From positions 3,535,001 to 3,599,000 of the forward strand of contig NZ_JAUSZH010000001.1 in the NCBI RefSeq assembly GCF_030817355.1: a DNA stretch of 64,000 bases, given 5' to 3'. The stretch's first letter is position 1. The number at the start of each line of letters is the position of its first letter. Shown piece after piece: positions 26,881 to 37,572 of this stretch. The notes under the pieces are model-generated. The model made no database searches. It was not told the DNA's origin and saw nothing but the letters and a program-made list of their open reading frames with translations. Origin of the DNA: Streptomyces sp. V1I1. GTDB taxonomy: Bacteria > Actinomycetota > Actinomycetes > Streptomycetales > Streptomycetaceae. A program made the translations under genes and the position numbers.

Positions 26881-27264
26881 CTGACGAGGCCGATGGACGA
26901 GCTGATCGAGTGGGGGCAGACCCAGCCGCACACGCTGGAGACCAAGCAGGAGATCCTGCGTCGCTACAGCGAGACGCTCGTCGGCGCGGCCCCGCTCTTC
27001 CGCTTCATGCAGGAGAACCAGGCCACGATGCGCGATCTGAGCATCGGCGAGACCTTCAAGGACCGCATGATGGTGATGCTCGAGCTCATCAGGGAGCCGG
27101 AGGCGCCCTTGGCCGACCAGGTCCGCTGCATCAGCGCGCTCTTCACGATGCACGCCGGAATGTTCGTACTGAAGGACATCGAGGCCGACCCCGAGGACAA
27201 GCGCCAGGCCGTCCTCGAGGTCGCCATCGATCTGGTGAGCCGGGCTCACCACGTCACAGGCTGA
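26881..27264 (+). pseudogene. TetR-family regulator remnant, DNA-binding domain deleted
   Basis: About 125 residues corresponding to the ligand/dimer domain of a TetR regulator (PMDELIEWGQTQPHT, SETLVGAAPLFRFMQENQA, TMHAGMFVLKDIEADPEDKR, read in parts). The usual helix-turn-helix of about 75 residues is absent, replaced by antisense of the MFS gene. ATG 26893 could open a short protein, but without DNA-binding function. Normal arrangement would be divergent: tetR right, exporter left. One deletion through the shared promoter explains both remnants. Confidence 0.75.
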
Positions 27265-27331
27265 CAGTCACAGGCTGACGGTCACCGGCAGGCACACCCG
27301 CCGCAGCTCCGCAGCGCCAGAGGCCCGAGCG

Positions 27332-28075
27332 TCAGATGGTGACGCCGGCCGAGCGCAGGTAGGCCATCGGGTTGAGCGCGGAACCGTAGTTCGGGGTCGT
27401 ACGGATCTCGAAGTGCAGGTGCGGACCGGATGAGTTGCCGGTGTTGCCGGACCGGGCGATGGTCTGGCCCGCCTTCACGCTCTTGCCGACTGTGACGTTG
27501 ACCTTCGACAGGTGGGCGTACTGCGAGTACTTGCCGTTGGTGTGCTTGATCACGATGGCGTTGCCGTACGCGGGACCGTCGCCGCCGCCGTTCGAGCCGG
27601 CCTTCACGACGACACCGTTGAAGGCGGCCTTGACCGGGGTGCCGACGGGGACGGCGAAGTCCTGGCCGGAGTGCTTGTGCGACCACATGTTGCCGCCCTG
27701 GTTGAAGCTCGCGGTCAGCTTGTAGTCGGTGACGGGCTTGACCCAGGTCACGGCATTCTTCGCAGCCTTGGGCTTGGCAGCCTTCGACTTCGCGGCTGCG
27801 GCCTTCGCGGCCGCTGCCTTCGCGGCCGCTGCCTTCGCGGCGGCGGCCGCCTTCGCGGCTGCGGCGGCCTTGGACTGCGCCAGGGCCTGCGCGGCGACGG
27901 CACTCGAGGCGTCCACCGCGGTGGCGGAACCGGCAGCCGCCGGCGCACTGGTCCCAGCGGCGAACGCGGCCCCGGCCCCGAGCACCATCGACGCTCCCAG
28001 ACCGGCGGCCAGCACGGCGGCGCGGGTACGGAGAGCGGACGGGCGGGGAAGGTGGGACGTGGCGCGCTGCGACAT
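27332..28075 (-). CDS. Secreted M23-family metallopeptidase
   Basis: 247 residues. The signal peptide at 1-about 40 has hydrophobic core AAVLAAGLGASMVLGAGAAFA. A remarkable Ala/Lys linker follows (repeated AAAKAAAAK, about 65-105). The LytM-type peptidase domain has zinc ligands in HSGQDF and HLHFE and the central GGDGPAYGNAIVIKH. It should cleave peptidoglycan cross-bridges. The Ala/Lys linker probably binds cell-wall polyanions. ATG 28075 has GGAGG ten bases upstream. Its leader is highly structured. Confidence 0.93.
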   Translation of the reverse strand: MSQRATSHLPRPSALRTRAAVLAAGLGASMVLGAGAAFAAGTSAPAAAGSATAVDASSAVAAQALAQSKAAAAAKAAAAAKAAAAKAAAAKAAAAKSKAAKPKAAKNAVTWVKPVTDYKLTASFNQGGNMWSHKHSGQDFAVPVGTPVKAAFNGVVVKAGSNGGGDGPAYGNAIVIKHTNGKYSQYAHLSKVNVTVGKSVKAGQTIARSGNTGNSSGPHLHFEIRTTPNYGSALNPMAYLRSAGVTI

Positions 28076-28084
28076 TGGAGTGAA

Positions 28085-28193
28085 CCTCCGGGGCATAAAG
28101 GGACCCGGCACCTCTGCGCCGGGCTTGGCCATCCCTTGGTAACCCAAGCCCCCACAAGGCCCAAAACCGCCCATCTACGACATAGGGTCGTAG
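28085..28193 (-). promoter_or_regulatory. Structured 5' leader of the M23 gene with competing stems
   Basis: On the minus strand, before the ribosome site (28085-28089), three stems are visible. CTACGAC/GTCGTAG lies at 28175-28181 and 28187-28193. An 8-bp stem GGGCTTGG/CCAAGCCC lies at 28144-28151 and 28121-28128. CCCGGC/GCCGGG lies at 28118-28123 and 28104-28109. The last two share 28121-28123, so they cannot both form fully, as in riboswitches or attenuators. I do not recognise a known consensus. Confidence 0.45.
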
Positions 28194-28655
28194 CCGCCCC
28201 ACCTTGAATTCGGCCCTTGACGCCCCCCGATCCCCTTTCGAGGCCTCTTCGCAAATCGGTCAAAATCTCCCTACGTGGACAGGTTTAGCTCCACGTACGG
28301 ACCACACACGAACCGTGCGAATACGACATCCACCCCGGATCACCCGCCATCGGACACCGAAGGGCCCACGGTCCCCGCCGACCCAGGCCCGAGGTCCCGC
28401 ATCAGAGCCGATCCAGCCCACTACTCCGGCTAGTAGGCCCCGAAACCCCTGTGTGCCTTGTCACGGATTCAACCGAGAACTGCCCCTCCGCGAGCCCCTC
28501 CGCGAGCTCCTTCCGAGCTCCTTCCGAGCCCCTTCCGAGCCCCTTCCGAGACCCTTCCGAGACCCCTCCGGGACCCCTTCGGAACCCGTCCTGGCCCCTC
28601 CGGACGGCCCACGCGTTCTTCCCGCGCGCACCCCCGTCCGGGATGCTCCTGTGCC
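28194..28655. other. Intergenic region between divergent M23 and dacB genes
   Basis: About 460 bp without a supported gene. The left part should hold the M23 promoter (a TTTTGACC motif near 28257-28264 on the minus strand is a possible -35). The right part carries the 11-bp repeats at 28489-28583. No clear dacB promoter was found. Frames running through here toward dacB are low-complexity and look non-coding. Confidence 0.5.
28489..28583. repeat. Degenerate 11-bp tandem repeat
   Basis: About eight units of the type CCGAGCCCCTT follow one another, including CCGAGCTCCTT twice, CCGAGCCCCTT twice and CCGAGACCCTT, with the edges more degenerate. They lie 70-170 bp upstream of dacB. Units are in groups of near-identical neighbours, which indicates stepwise expansion. 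Confidence 0.85.
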
Positions 28656-30269
28656 ATGAGTAGACCCGTGTGTGCCACGAGTAGATCCGTAATTCGCTCG
28701 AACCGGCGCCCCCGCGGCTGGATCCTGCCCGTGGTCATCGGGCTCGCCTGCACGCTCACCTGGAGCGCGCCCGCCGGGGCCGGTCCCTCCGACACCGGCC
28801 TCAAGGGCGCCATCGACAAGATCCTCGCCGACGCCCGCATGGACGGCGGAGCCGCGAGTGTGGTGATCGCCGACGCCGCCACCGGGGAGCGGCTCTATCA
28901 GCGGGACGGCGCCGACCGCCTCATGCCCGCCTCCAACACCAAGCTCGCCACCTCCGCCGCCGCGATGGCGCTGCTGGGCCCCGAATACCGCTACCGCACC
29001 GACGTCCTGTCCACCGGCCGCCGCCACGGCTCCACCCTCCGCGGCGACCTCTATCTGCGCGGCAGCGGCGACCCGACCACGCTCGCCAAGGACTACGACC
29101 GGCTCGCCGCCGACCTGGCCGCCTCCGGCGTCACCCGCGTCACCGGCCGCCTCGTCGCGGACGACACCCGCTTCGACACCCAGCGCCTCGGCCGCTCCTG
29201 GGCCGGGGACGACGAGTCCTCGTACTACTCCGCGCAGATCTCCCCGCTCACCGTCGCGCCCGACACCGACTACGACTCCGGCACGGTCGTCGTCGAGGCG
29301 CTCCCCGGCGCCGCGCCGGGCGACAAGCCGCGCGTGAAGCTCACCCCGCCCACCGACTACGTACGCATCGACATCCGCGGCACCACCGTCCCCGCCGGAC
29401 AGCCCGACACCCTCGCCGTCGAGCGGCAGCACGGCACCAACACGATCACCGTCAGCGGGAACATCCCGGTCGGCGCGAGCGCCACCAAGGAGTGGGTGAG
29501 CGTGTGGGAACCCACCGGCTACGCCGCCGCGGTCTTCTCCGACGCGCTCGCCGCCCACGGCGTACGCATCGCCGGCGGCCCCCGCCTCGGCCGTCCAACC
29601 CCGTCCGACGCGAAGCTCCTCGCCTCGCACAGCTCCATGCCGCTACGGGAGTTGATGTTCCCGTTCATGAAGCTGTCCAACAACATGCACGCCGAAGCGC
29701 TCACCAAGACGATCGGCTACGAGACGGCCGGCCGCGGCACCTGGGACGCGGGCCTGTCGGCGATCACCGGCTACCTCAAGCAGGAGGGCGTGCAGACCTC
29801 CACCATCCGCCAGCTCGACGGCTCGGGCCTGACCCGGATGAACCTCTTCCCGGCCCAGCAGCTCGCCACCCTGCTCCTCTCGGTCCAAGACGCCCCCTGG
29901 TACCCCGACTGGTCAGCATCCCTCCCAGTGGCCTGCAACCCGGACCGCGCCATCGGCGGCACCCTGCGCACCCGGATGTGCGCGACCCCGGCGGCCCTCA
30001 ACGCCCGCGGCAAGACCGGCTCGTTGACGGGCGCTTCGGCTCTCTCCGGGTACGTCACGGACGCCGGCGGCCGCGAGCTCGTCTACAGCGTCGTCCTCAA
30101 CAACTACCTAGCCTCGTCGGTGAAGAGCATCGAGGACGCGATCGTGGTCACCCTGGCCAGGTCCGACACGGCCGGGGACACCATCGCCGCCGTACCGCCG
30201 CGGGGCCCGCGCAGCTCGGATCCCGCGGCGGATCTCGAATGCTCCTGGCAGAAGCCGAAGTTCTGCTGA
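28656..30269 (+). CDS. dacB: D-alanyl-D-alanine carboxypeptidase/endopeptidase (PBP4 type)
   Basis: 537-residue secreted peptidase S13 that trims stem peptides in peptidoglycan. A signal or anchor segment lies at about 22-42 (WILPVVIGLACTLTWSAPAGA). The three active-site motifs are complete: SNTK (Ser93, Lys96), SNN in MKLSNNMHAE, and KTGSLTG near the C-terminus. The long insertion between the first two motifs is typical of this class. Start ATG 28656 is tentative; longer frames begin in the repeat upstream. It faces away from the M23 gene, making a wall-hydrolase pair. Confidence 0.94.
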   Translation: MSRPVCATSRSVIRSNRRPRGWILPVVIGLACTLTWSAPAGAGPSDTGLKGAIDKILADARMDGGAASVVIADAATGERLYQRDGADRLMPASNTKLATSAAAMALLGPEYRYRTDVLSTGRRHGSTLRGDLYLRGSGDPTTLAKDYDRLAADLAASGVTRVTGRLVADDTRFDTQRLGRSWAGDDESSYYSAQISPLTVAPDTDYDSGTVVVEALPGAAPGDKPRVKLTPPTDYVRIDIRGTTVPAGQPDTLAVERQHGTNTITVSGNIPVGASATKEWVSVWEPTGYAAAVFSDALAAHGVRIAGGPRLGRPTPSDAKLLASHSSMPLRELMFPFMKLSNNMHAEALTKTIGYETAGRGTWDAGLSAITGYLKQEGVQTSTIRQLDGSGLTRMNLFPAQQLATLLLSVQDAPWYPDWSASLPVACNPDRAIGGTLRTRMCATPAALNARGKTGSLTGASALSGYVTDAGGRELVYSVVLNNYLASSVKSIEDAIVVTLARSDTAGDTIAAVPPRGPRSSDPAADLECSWQKPKFC

Positions 30270-30311
30270 AACGCCGGTCGCCCGGACCGTACGGAAGGTA
30301 CGGTCCGGGCC

Positions 30312-30641
30312 ATGACGGACATCGAGCTCGCCGACGCCATCCAGTCGGTACGGGACCAGTTACTCGACGCGGCCACCCGGGCCACCGGTCAGCCGGTCGC
30401 CTTCGAAGTCGGGGACATTCAGATGGAGTTCACGATCGAGCTCCGAAAGGAGGTCAAGGGCGGCGCGAAGGTGAAGGCCTGGGTGGTGGAGGCGGGCGCG
30501 GACGCCGCCCGTACCACCGGCCACACCCACAAGATCGCCTTCACCCTCAAGCCGCGGAACGCGGCCACGGGCGGGCGCTGGAAGGTCGGCAACGAACATC
30601 TCGGCAGCACCGACGACTTCGGCGCCGGACCCGCTGACTGA
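30312..30641 (+). CDS. Trypco2-domain protein
   Basis: 109 residues starting MTDIELADAIQSVRDQLLDAA. A middle strand region carries VAFEVGDIQMEFTIELRKEV, and a Gly-rich HTHKIAFTLKP segment follows. This matches the trypsin-co-occurring domain 2 family as I know it: small proteins encoded next to trypsin-like proteases, often fused to NTPases, in bacterial conflict or signalling systems. Its TGA overlaps the ATG of the next gene (TGATG, 30639-30643), so they were translationally coupled. Confidence 0.85.
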   Translation: MTDIELADAIQSVRDQLLDAATRATGQPVAFEVGDIQMEFTIELRKEVKGGAKVKAWVVEAGADAARTTGHTHKIAFTLKPRNAATGGRWKVGNEHLGSTDDFGAGPAD

Positions 30642-32957
30642 TGGCCCGCTCGTCATCCATGACGCCGTCACGGAGTGTCGTCGCGGTCCTGTCCGAACAC
30701 CAGGGCAGCGGCGTACTGATCGGCCGCAGCACAGTGCTCACGTGCGCGCATGTCATCGGCGCCGCCGACACGGCCCGGGTGGCCGTCCCCGGCAGCGCCG
30801 GCGAACTGGCCTGCCGGCTGGTCTGGTCCGACGAGGGCCTCGATGCAGCGCTGCTGCACATCACGCGAAAGCCGGAAGCACGCACGCAGCTGCCTCGCAT
30901 GAGCACCGTGGCCGCCGACCGGCCACTGCCGCACTGCGAGATCATCGGCTTCCCCCGCATCCAGCGGTACGACAGTGGCCGCAAGCTGGATCTCGATCAG
31001 TACACCGGGACGATCCTTCCCATGGCCGGGCTCATCCGGCGCACGATGGTGTTCGAGTTCGACCGGCCTCCCGCGAGCGAGCCCGCCGACGGTACATCGC
31101 CGCTCGCGGGGCTCTCCGGTGCGCCGGTCTTCGCCGACGACGGGCTTCTCGGCATCGTCCAGGAGGTCCCTCGCGGCCGTGGCCACCAGCGAGTCGAGTG
31201 CCTTCCCCTGCAGACACTCGCGATGAACCGGGGATTCCTTGAGGCGTACGGTGAGTCGACCGGTCACCCGCCGCTTCCCCGGCACCCGGTGCGTGGTGAC
31301 CGTACGGCCGCTCGCGGTCGAGCCGGACTGGCTGAAGTCGGAGCACTTCGAGGAGCTCAGCCTGCTGCCGATGACCGGCTCGGACATCCACGCTTTCGTC
31401 GCCGCATGGCACAGGGCAGCCCGCCTGGACGGCGACGACGGCGAGAACCTGGACGACCTGGAACGGGACCTGGCCCAGCAGTTCGAGCAGAACCGCGCGC
31501 TCAGCGATCTCGCCCGTACGCCGCTGCTCTGCGCGGTCATCTGCGCCCTGCACCGGCTGCGCCAGGGTTTCCTGCCGGAGACCCGATGGGCGCTCTACCA
31601 GTCCGCGCTCCAGATGCTCCTCGGCAACCGCGACAAGCGCCGCAAGATCGACGCGCCCGAAGGCATCTCCATGAATGTGGAGGAGCATCTGCAGCTGCTC
31701 CAGCGGATCGCGGTATGGCTGGTGCGAGGCGGCCAGGCCGAATTCACCCGGGAACAGGCCCTGCACCAACTGAACCGCGCCCTGCCGGGGATGCCACGGG
31801 TACAGGAGCAGGGCACGCCCGAGGATGTACTGAATCATCTGCTCAACCGCAGCGGTCTCCTCCAGGAACGCGGCGACGACGACTTCCAGTTCGCCCACCG
31901 CACCTTCCAGGACTTCCTGGTGGCCAAGGAGTTCGTCGAAGGCGACCACATCCAGGAGGCGCTTCAGCACGCCCATGAGCAGCAATGGCAGGACGTCCTG
32001 CTGCTGGCCGCGGGCCATTGTTCCCGCCGGGAACTGACCGTGCTGGTCAATGGATTGATGGCCGCCGGCTCCTCGCTGGGGAAGCGGGAAGGCAGGCGTA
32101 CCGCCTTGTATGTACTGGCGGCGCTGTGCGCACAGCACGCGGCGTGGCTGGACGCGACCACCGCGACCACTCTCAAGCGCGTGCGGTCGGGGATCACGTC
32201 TGTCGTCCCGCCCCGCAATGCCACCGAGCTGCACCTGCTGGCCCGGCTGGGGCCGTATGTGCTGCCGCTTCTGCCCGGTCCCGACGACCGGGACGCGGCG
32301 AAGGACAAGCGTGTGGTCGATCTGATCAACGAGATCGGCGGCGCCGACGCCGTCCCCTACGCCCGGCGTTTCGCGGAAGTGTCCGACGGCCGATTCCGCT
32401 TGGCCTTCTTACTGGCGCGCAATTGGGCCAATTACCCGGCCGGCACGTTCGCCCGCGAAGTCCTGGCTCGCGTCGATCTGACGGACGTGCCCCTGCACGT
32501 CACCACCCGCGAACAGCTGGCACAGCTCCCCGTGTTGTCACACGTTCGGCACCTCGACATCACGGGTGACTTCAGCGCCGCCGACCTCGAGTCCCACCTC
32601 GACGGCCACAGCATCGATACCATCGACATCGCAGACAACAAGCTCCTCACCGACCTGGCCTTCCTGCGCTGCTGCGGTTCACAGCTCCAGCGGGTGGCCA
32701 TCAATCGCTGCCCCGCCGTGGAAAGCCTCGCGTTCCTCCCCGAACTCGACGCTCTGCACGTGGTCGAGCTGAATGCCGTGCGGGTTTCCGCCGTCGATGT
32801 GGGGGCGATGGCCCGGATATCCCGGCTGAGCTCCCTCTTCATCTCGTACCCCACGATGGGGGAGGAAAAGCTGAATCTGACACCGCTGCGGGCCGTGGCC
32901 GGGTTGACGCTCAGCGTCTCCGGCCTTCCCAAGCGACAGATCATCGACTACCGCTGA
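30641..32957 (+). pseudogene. Trypsin-like protease-NACHT STAND gene with NTPase core deleted
   Basis: The first about 200 codons (frame of 30641) are a trypsin-like domain with an intact triad: His37 in TCAHVI, Asp68 in EGLDAALLHI and Ser159 in GLSGAPVF. Near 31240-31265 the homology jumps to another frame that resumes inside a NACHT domain at RRFPGTRCVVTVRPLA. It then continues through the winged-helix part (FQFAHRTFQDFLVAKEF) and a C-terminal repeat region with LRR-like strands to TGA 32955. The P-loop and Walker B segment are missing entirely. An internal deletion with frameshift explains this. The first frame stays open to 31978 only by GC bias. Confidence 0.8.
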
Positions 32958-32968
32958 GGACGGCGAAA

Positions 32969-33019
32969 AAGGGGCTGCCCCGGCCCGTACGTTTCCGTAC
33001 GGGGCCGGGGCAGCCCCTT
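32969..33019. terminator. Strong hairpin between convergent genes
   Basis: AAGGGGCTGCCCCGG...ACG (32969-32991) pairs with CGT...CCGGGGCAGCCCCTT (32996-33019) over 23 base pairs with a single bulge and a four-base TTTC loop (32992-32995). A short A-run precedes it and TTC follows. It sits between the NACHT remnant and clpC and probably terminates transcription from both sides. Confidence 0.9.
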
Positions 33020-33048
33020 CAATCGCTCAGCTCAGCTCAGCGCGAGCG

Positions 33049-35574
<2,526 letters not shown>

Positions 35575-36005
35575 CGTTAATCGCTCCTCAGAGCGGTCAG
35601 AAAGATTGGGGACGATCCCCTCCCTGTCCTTCCGCAGCTTAGTCCCGCAAGCGGGGACCGCTCATTCCAACTGCCGACACCCGTCCATGGCCTCCTGACC
35701 GCTGAACGCCGACACCTGCTCCAACCCGATGGTGCGAGACGATGTTCCCGCAGGCCAGGCAGTTACCCTCACCATCACTACGCCGATGGCGAACGTAAGA
35801 CGGCCAAGCAGGCGTGTCGCCCCTTCCCACTAGGAATGTCTTACCCGTAACCACTGACAGTCCATGCGGCTCGCACCGGTTCCCTCAGCTACGGGCGAAC
35901 AACCTTGCGCCCCCGAATGCGCCCACACGCCCCCAAGTCGGGCACTGTACGCAATCACGCATCCACTCTGCGTAACCCCCGAGGCTGGTCCGGAGTTCCC
36001 GGGGT
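35575..36005. other. Intergenic region between divergent clpC and SCO3374-like gene
   Basis: 431 bp. It contains the ClgR-type box at 35781-35794. The only ORF, on the minus strand at 35639-35854, has no family resemblance and overlaps the regulatory site, so I leave it uncalled. Otherwise nothing is recognised. Confidence 0.5.
35781..35794 (-). promoter_or_regulatory. ClgR-type operator upstream of clpC
   Basis: The minus strand reads GTTCGC-CATCG-GCG, an exact match to the GTTCGC-N5-GCG sequence I recall for ClgR, the activator of clp and lon genes in Streptomyces. Its place upstream of clpC fits that regulon. The promoter hexamers below it are not clear. Confidence 0.65.
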
Positions 36006-36584
36006 ATGGCCTTCACCGTCCCGCTCCCCCGCACGCCGTCAGACGGCGGCGTAGCGGGGTGGTACGAGAACGAGCTCGGCTGGGCCGCCGCCGACGGGTC
36101 GCCGGTGCGGCTGCTGACCGGGCTGCGCTTCGATGTGCTGGAGCTGCCCGCCGACGCGGGCGCCGCTGTGCTGCGCCGGACGAAGACCGCCGGGCCCGTG
36201 GCCCTCATGGGGCACAGAATGCGGCTCCTGGTGGCCGCGGGCAGCGCCGACGAGCTGCCTGGGCTGCTCGAGTGGCTGGAGTGGGGCGGGATCGCTCTCG
36301 ATCTGACCGCCATCGGCACGGGCGGCCTGATGACCGCCCCGCCGCCGCCGGGATGTCCTGGCTCCCGGGGGGCCGCCGTATGGCTGCGACCCCCCGTGCC
36401 GGGGCGCGAAGTGGAACCGACGCTGCCGGCCCTGGTCCCTTTCGGGCGCAGTGCCGCAGCCGGTGGGGGAATCAGCCCCGATCTCGTACGACTTGTGGAC
36501 ACGGTGGCGACTGAGTGCCACCGGGCCCGATTGCTGCGTACGAATACGCCGCGTGCGAATACTCAGCCGTTGGCCTTCTCGTAA
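36006..36584 (+). CDS. SCO3374-family protein
   Basis: 192 residues. The opening FTVPLPRTPSDGGVAGWYENELGWAAADGSPVRLLTG (read in parts) resembles the N-terminal part of bifunctional primase/polymerase-type proteins, but without the catalytic acidic cluster I would expect. The order clpC, this gene, lsr2 is conserved in streptomycetes as I recall. The 3' end overlaps the convergent lsr2 gene by 22 bp. The function is unknown. Confidence 0.85.
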   Translation: MAFTVPLPRTPSDGGVAGWYENELGWAAADGSPVRLLTGLRFDVLELPADAGAAVLRRTKTAGPVALMGHRMRLLVAAGSADELPGLLEWLEWGGIALDLTAIGTGGLMTAPPPPGCPGSRGAAVWLRPPVPGREVEPTLPALVPFGRSAAAGGGISPDLVRLVDTVATECHRARLLRTNTPRANTQPLAFS

Positions 36585-36898
36585 GCCTCGCGGACCGTTG
36601 CCGGGACTCGGCCGCGGTCGTTGACCTCGAAGCCGTTTGCCTTGGCCCAGGCACGGATTTCGGCGGTGTCCTTGTTGCCGCCGGCAGCCGCACGGCCCTT
36701 GCCACGGCCGGACGCGGCACGGCCGCCGGTACGCCGGCCGCTCTTGGCGTACGGCTCGAGCAGACCGCGGAGCTTGTCCGCATTGGCGGTGGTGAGGTCG
36801 ATCTCGTAGGTCTTGCCATCCAGAGCGAACGTCACCGTCTCGTCCGCCTCGCCACCGTCGAGGTCATCGACAAGAAGGACCTGAACCTTCTGTGCCAC
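36563..36898 (-). CDS. lsr2: Nucleoid-associated xenogeneic silencer Lsr2
   Basis: 111 residues, the standard length. The N-terminal dimer domain is AQKVQVLLVDDLDGGEADET. An Arg/Gly/Ala-rich linker follows (TGGRAASGRGKGRAAAGG). The C-terminal DNA-binding domain has the AT-hook-like RGR in EVNDRGRVPATVREAYEKA. It coats and silences AT-rich, often horizontally acquired DNA. GTG 36898 follows AAAGGAAATCC. The 143-bp upstream region is notably AT-rich for this genome, which may allow autorepression. Confidence 0.96.
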   Translation of the reverse strand: MAQKVQVLLVDDLDGGEADETVTFALDGKTYEIDLTTANADKLRGLLEPYAKSGRRTGGRAASGRGKGRAAAGGNKDTAEIRAWAKANGFEVNDRGRVPATVREAYEKANG

Positions 36899-37041
36899 CG
36901 GATTTCCTTTCATCGAAAATGCAGTACGCGGAAAGGAAACCGCTTTTCCCTGAAAAACACAAACCCTTGGCAGAGGTTCAGAACCTCGAGAACACGGGAA
37001 ACGTGCGCGATTCGGACATAGGGATCCGCCTCAAGCGGTGA

Positions 37042-37563
37042 TCACAGGTGCAGAAGCATCCGGCTGTTGCCCAAGGTGTTCGGCTTCACTCGTTCGAGCC
37101 CGAGGAACTCCGCGACGCCCTCGTCATAGGAACGCAGCAGCTCGCTGTAGACATCTCCGTCGACGGGTGTCTCACCGATCTCCACGAAGCCGTGCTTGCT
37201 GAAGAAGTCCACTTCGAAGGTGAGGCAGAAAACCTTGCGCACTCCCAGCCAGCGGGCCGTCCGTACCAGCTTGTCCAGCACCTGATGTCCGATGCCGGTG
37301 CCCTTGAAGACGGGATCGACGGCGAGAGTACGCACTTCGGCGAGGTCTTCCCACATCACATGCAGTGCGCCGCAGCCGACCACCCTGGCATCCTCGTCGC
37401 GTTCCGCTACCCAGAACTCCTGGATGGCTTCGTAAAGAGTGACCGTCGCTTTGTCGAGCAGGATGCCTTCACTCACGTACGGGTCGACGAGTCGCCGGAC
37501 CGACGGCACATCGCTGGTCCTGGCCCGTCTGACGGTGATGGCATTTGCTGCGGCATAAGGCAT
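37042..37563 (-). CDS. argA: Amino-acid N-acetyltransferase (ArgA-type GNAT)
   Basis: 173-residue stand-alone GNAT that should acetylate glutamate for arginine synthesis, like Rv2747 of M. tuberculosis. The resemblance by eye is strong throughout: VRRARTSDVPSVRRLVDPY, LYEAIQEFWVAE, VVGCGALHVMWEDLAEVRT, the acetyl-CoA loop VFKGTGIGHQVLDKL, and the C-terminal VKPNTLGNSRMLL. It lacks the amino-acid kinase domain of classical NAGS. ATG 37563 begins MPYAAANAITVRRA. The BlaI gene ends 9 bp upstream, so the two may share a transcript. Confidence 0.92.
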   Translation of the reverse strand: MPYAAANAITVRRARTSDVPSVRRLVDPYVSEGILLDKATVTLYEAIQEFWVAERDEDARVVGCGALHVMWEDLAEVRTLAVDPVFKGTGIGHQVLDKLVRTARWLGVRKVFCLTFEVDFFSKHGFVEIGETPVDGDVYSELLRSYDEGVAEFLGLERVKPNTLGNSRMLLHL

Positions 37564-37572
37564 GCCCCGACG

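Noticed and set aside
28085..28330. ydaO-type c-di-AMP riboswitch upstream of the M23 gene
   Set aside because: The conserved ydaO core sequences I know are not recognisable here, so I report only a structured leader of unknown type.
30641..31978. Single 445-residue trypsin protein ending at 31978
   Set aside because: After residue about 200 the frame becomes Arg/Pro/Gly-rich shadow of the NACHT frame, so the long ORF is an artefact of the deletion.
35639..35854. 71-codon minus-strand ORF upstream of clpC
   Set aside because: No recognisable sequence, and it overlaps the ClgR-type site; its cysteines and length are consistent with chance.
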